Positions 14,911-17,161 of a DNA stretch of 17,161 nt are shown piece by piece (within the stretch, counting starts at the first letter, position 1; each line of letters begins with the position of its first letter). The notes under the pieces were generated by a model, which had not been told where the DNA came from, did not search any database, and saw only the letters and a program-made list of their open reading frames with translations. A program made the position numbers and the translations under genes. The stretch spans positions 3,750-20,910 of the forward strand of contig DLOX01000268.1 of the NCBI GenBank assembly GCA_002478575.1. Reading direction: 5' to 3'. This DNA comes from Sphingomonadales bacterium UBA7473. Lineage in GTDB: Bacteria; Pseudomonadota; Alphaproteobacteria; Sphingomonadales; Sphingomonadaceae.

Positions 14911-14918
14911 CGGAGGAA

Positions 14919-16508
14919 TTACTTCAACAAACTGCCCAAAAGCCCCCGGAGAAGCGATTTGCCCAAAGACCCCGTGAGCTGACGCCCGACCGATGTCGCC
15001 GCCGAGCGGGCCGCCGATTGGATCATCTTTTCCGCCATGCTTGGTTTGGCATCTTCGCGGGCTTGGCGCGCGGCTTCCTTGGCGGCGGCGGCGTCCGCGC
15101 GGGCCTTTTCCTTGGCCGCTGCTGCATCGGCCTTGGCTTGTTCCTTGGCGGCAATGGCGGCTTGCTTCGCGGCTTCTTCTTGCGCCTCGGCTTCTTCAGC
15201 GGCAGCCGCAGCTTGACCGGCTTTGGCTTGGAGGATTTCTTCAGCAGACTCGCGGTCGATCAGCGTGTCATATTTATCGCCCACCGCATCGGTGGAGATC
15301 ATGATCCCGCGCTCTTGGGGGGACAAAGGCCCAACGCGAGACGATGGCGGCCGGATCAAAGTGCGCTCCACAATCGAAGGCGCACCATCCGCCATCAGGA
15401 CAGAGACCAGAGCCTCACCCACCTTCAGCTCGGTAATCGCGGTTGCCACATCAATATTGGGATTGATCCGGAACGTCTCAGCCGCAGACTTGACCGCTGC
15501 AATATCGCGGGGCGTGAAGGCCCGAAGCGCATGCTGCACCCGGTTGGAAAGCTGTGCCGCGACAGTGTCTGGAATGTCGATGGGGTTTTGCGTGATGAAA
15601 TAGACGCCAACGCCTTTGGATCGGATCAGGCGAACGACTTGCTCGATCTTCTCAAGCAGCGCTTTGGGCGCTTCGGTGAAGAGCAAATGGGCTTCATCAA
15701 AGAAGAAGACGAGCTTTGGCTTTTCAGGATCGCCGACTTCGGGAAGCAGCTCGAACAGCTCCGAGAGCAGCCAGAGCAGGAAGGTCGAATAGAGCTTCGG
15801 GCTCGCCATCAATTTGTCGGCGGCCAGGATATTGATGAAGCCGCGGCCCTTGTCATCAACGCCCAAGAAGTCCTGCAGATCAAGCGCAGGCTCTCCAAAG
15901 AAATTGTCGCCGCCTTGGCTGCGCAATTGGAGGAGCGAACGCTGGATCGTCCCCACGCTTTGCTTCGACACATTACCATAGGTGAGGGAGAGATCCTCCG
16001 CCCGCTCGCCAATATTGACGAGCATCGCTTGCAGATCGTCGAGATCGAGTAGCAGTAGGCCTTCTTTGTCGGCAACATGGAAGGCAATGGTCAGCACGCC
16101 TTCTTGGACTTCATTGAGGTCCATCAGGCGGGACAGCAGCAAAGGCCCCATCTCCGAAACGGTGGTGCGGATGGGATGGCCCTGATCGCCAAACAGATCC
16201 CAAAATTGAACGGGGTTATCGGCATAAGACCAGTCACCATCGCCAATTTCAGCGGCGCGCGCGGCAAAGATATCATGGTTCTTTTGGGTGGCGGCTCCCG
16301 CCATCGCCATGCCAGAGAGGTCACCTTTCACATCGGACACGAAGACAGGCACGCCATTGCGGGAGAAGCCTTCTGCCATCACCTGAAGGGTAATCGTTTT
16401 CCCCGTGCCAGTAGCTCCTGCGATCAAGCCATGGCGGTTGGCGCGCTTCCAATTGATAAGCTGGCGATTGCCGCCGCCTGTGCCGATGAAAAGACCGTCG
16501 TCCGCCAT
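14919..16508 (-). CDS. HerA-like (DUF853) ATPase with Ala/Lys/Glu-rich tail
   Basis: The protein (529 residues from the ATG at 16508) belongs to the DUF853 branch of HerA/FtsK-type P-loop ATPases, with E. coli YjgR as relative; its cellular role is not established. Walker A is GATGTGKT (31-38), 'VFVSDVKGDLSGM' follows, and Walker B is LVFFFDEAH (266-274). 'GVGVYFITQNPIDIPDTVAAQLSNRVQHALRAFTP' is the conserved sensor/arginine region. Residues 427-487 are almost only A, K, E, Q, R and D, with an imperfect 11-residue repeat (AKADAAAAKEK / ARADAAAAKEA), probably a single long helix or coiled coil. The last 40 residues are a short hydrophobic-basic segment (GRQLTGSLGKSLLRGLLGSL). An upstream in-frame TTG at 16529 has no ribosome site, so I reject it. 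Confidence 0.9.
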   Translation of the reverse strand: MADDGLFIGTGGGNRQLINWKRANRHGLIAGATGTGKTITLQVMAEGFSRNGVPVFVSDVKGDLSGMAMAGAATQKNHDIFAARAAEIGDGDWSYADNPVQFWDLFGDQGHPIRTTVSEMGPLLLSRLMDLNEVQEGVLTIAFHVADKEGLLLLDLDDLQAMLVNIGERAEDLSLTYGNVSKQSVGTIQRSLLQLRSQGGDNFFGEPALDLQDFLGVDDKGRGFINILAADKLMASPKLYSTFLLWLLSELFELLPEVGDPEKPKLVFFFDEAHLLFTEAPKALLEKIEQVVRLIRSKGVGVYFITQNPIDIPDTVAAQLSNRVQHALRAFTPRDIAAVKSAAETFRINPNIDVATAITELKVGEALVSVLMADGAPSIVERTLIRPPSSRVGPLSPQERGIMISTDAVGDKYDTLIDRESAEEILQAKAGQAAAAAEEAEAQEEAAKQAAIAAKEQAKADAAAAKEKARADAAAAKEAARQAREDAKPSMAEKMIQSAARSAATSVGRQLTGSLGKSLLRGLLGSLLK

Positions 16509-16512
16509 GATA

Positions 16513-16518
16513 CTCTCC
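16513..16518 (-). promoter_or_regulatory. Ribosome binding site that fixes the HerA-like start
   Basis: On the minus strand GGAGAG lies 4 bases before the ATG at 16508. It would fall inside the coding sequence if the TTG at 16529 were used, so it decides for the shorter protein. Confidence 0.65.
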
Positions 16519-16597
16519 GCATTGCTCAAAACACTAAAAGGTCTCTAGCGAGCGGATGCGGGGAGGAAAAGGGGATAGCTTTGGTGGCCAAAGTTAG

Positions 16598-16645
16598 TGA
16601 TCAAGATCATTGACCACAGGGCCATCGTGGGCCTAGTCTTAGTCT
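16598..16645 (+). promoter_or_regulatory. Candidate CRP/FNR-type site and promoter of the secreted protein
   Basis: TGATCAAGATCA (16598-16609) is a dyad matching the core of the FNR-type box TTGAT-N4-ATCAA at eight of ten positions. It is followed by TTGACC (16610-16615) and, 18 bases on, a weak TAGTCT (16634-16639). If that is the promoter, transcription would begin at or next to the ATG at 16646 (leaderless), with the dyad centred near -42, a usual position for an activator of this family. No Shine-Dalgarno is visible before the ATG, which fits. All of this is inference. Confidence 0.3.
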
Positions 16646-17080
16646 ATGAAAAAGCAGAGATTCTTCATTGCATCGACGCTTGCAGCATCGTTGCTTGCGA
16701 CCTCAGCCCTTGCCGAGCAAGGCCGCGTCGTTCCCAAAGCCAAAGCAGCGCCAGCGGCTAAACCGCCAGCTCGAAAGCCCGATCTTGCCGATATGCTGGC
16801 AGGTACGTGGGCAGGGGATGTGATTTCGGACAGCAAGGGCAGTTCGCGGAGCGACGTGACGCTGACCATTGAGCGGACGGGCCCCAACACGGTCAAGATT
16901 ACATCGGACTATCGCCGCTTGCCTGTCATCACAGTGCCGGTCGAGAAGGTGATGACTATGGTGATGAACCGGGGAGGAAATTCAACCTTCCTTTATGACC
17001 CGACGCGAACACCGCCCAAATTGGACGTGAGCTTCAACAGCGAAGTCAGCTGGTCAGGGGCGAAGCAGCAGGCCAACTAG
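16646..17080 (+). CDS. Small secreted protein, function unknown
   Basis: I do not recognise this 144-residue product. It has a clear Sec signal peptide (KK-Q-R, hydrophobic 6-20, likely cut after SALA at residue 23) and then a Pro/Ala/Lys linker (about 25-45). A compact, probably beta-rich domain (about 47-138) follows, opening with 'LADMLAGTWAGDV' and continuing with alternating strands such as 'SDVTLTIERTGPNTVKITSDY'. The GTW opening recalls lipocalin-like or other small beta-barrel proteins, but that is only a resemblance. There is no cysteine, so it is not a lipoprotein. It diverges from the HerA-like gene across a 137-base gap and has no Shine-Dalgarno. Confidence 0.8.
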   Translation: MKKQRFFIASTLAASLLATSALAEQGRVVPKAKAAPAAKPPARKPDLADMLAGTWAGDVISDSKGSSRSDVTLTIERTGPNTVKITSDYRRLPVITVPVEKVMTMVMNRGGNSTFLYDPTRTPPKLDVSFNSEVSWSGAKQQAN

Positions 17081-17106
17081 CCGCCCAAATAGCCGCGTAG
17101 TCAGCT

Positions 17107-17161
17107 TGGAGCGGGTGAAGGGAATCGAACCCTCGTCGTCAGCTTGGGAAGCTGCTGCTCT
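17107..17161 (-). tRNA. tRNA-Gly(CCC), 5' part outside the window
   Basis: Read on the minus strand, the visible part runs from the end of the D arm to the encoded CCA (TGG at 17107-17109 on the plus strand). The anticodon loop is TTCCCAA, giving anticodon CCC (glycine, codon GGG). The T arm reads GAGGG-TTCGATT-CCCTT and the 3' acceptor strand CACCCGC, followed by discriminator T and CCA. About 20 bases of the 5' end are beyond the window, so the acceptor pairing cannot be fully tested. Confidence 0.92.

Noticed and set aside
15018..16052. Plus-strand open frame of 344 codons opposite the HerA-like gene
   Set aside because: It is antisense to clear Walker-motif coding sequence; the product is low-complexity at the N-terminus and has no family features.
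16579..16593. CTTTGG-TGG-CCAAAG dyad between the HerA-like gene and the secreted protein
   Set aside because: The arms are only six bases with a 3-base centre and no link to a promoter element; chance is a sufficient explanation.
1..17161. CRISPR array, integrase, toxin-antitoxin pair or prophage module
   Set aside because: I saw no evenly spaced direct repeats, recombinase motifs or phage structural genes. The RatA-like gene sits with lipA in a Coq10 context, not with a toxin-antitoxin partner.

Overview
The window reads as core chromosome of an alphaproteobacterium, most likely a sphingomonad (Sphingomonadales). The grounds are the conserved gene order lipA - coq10/ratA - cinA - ispDF - dusB - ntrB - ntrC - ntrY - ntrX - hfq - hflX, the fused IspDF enzyme, the paired NtrBC and NtrYX systems, and an Hfq with two Sm domains in one polypeptide. 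Species and genus cannot be fixed from the sequence alone.

Layout. 1-1244 (+): the 3' part of lipA, then a Coq10/RatA START-domain gene. 1193-3436 (-): a three-gene operon, ispDF, then a small secreted four-cysteine protein, then a CinA C-terminal-domain protein. Its last gene overlaps the end of coq10 tail to tail. 3548-10804 (+): dusB, ntrB and ntrC, tightly packed, then ntrY and ntrX, which sense and transmit nitrogen or redox status. 10955-12726 (+): tandem-domain hfq with hflX, translationally coupled. 12727-14918: a region that looks accessory. It holds a GST-like gene, an AT-richer spacer with degenerate inverted repeats, an orphan helix-turn-helix protein of a phage-terminase-small-subunit-like type with a good predicted promoter, and a REP-like inverted repeat. 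14919-16508 (-): a HerA-like (DUF853) ATPase. 16646-17080 (+): a small secreted protein of unknown function. 17107-17161 (-): the 3' part of a tRNA-Gly(CCC) that runs off the window.

How the genes work together. The centre is a nitrogen-regulation block: NtrB/NtrC (soluble kinase and sigma-54 activator) and NtrY/NtrX (membrane kinase and a regulator lacking the sigma-54 contact loop). It is followed by the post-transcriptional regulators Hfq and HflX. DusB modifies tRNA and is packed with ntrBC, an old arrangement in this class. The left flank is metabolic: lipoate, ubiquinone, isoprenoids and pyridine nucleotide salvage.

I found no clear new defence or mobile system. The points most worth a second look are the double Hfq, the orphan HTH gene set between two kinds of inverted repeats, and several dyad-symmetric elements in control regions.
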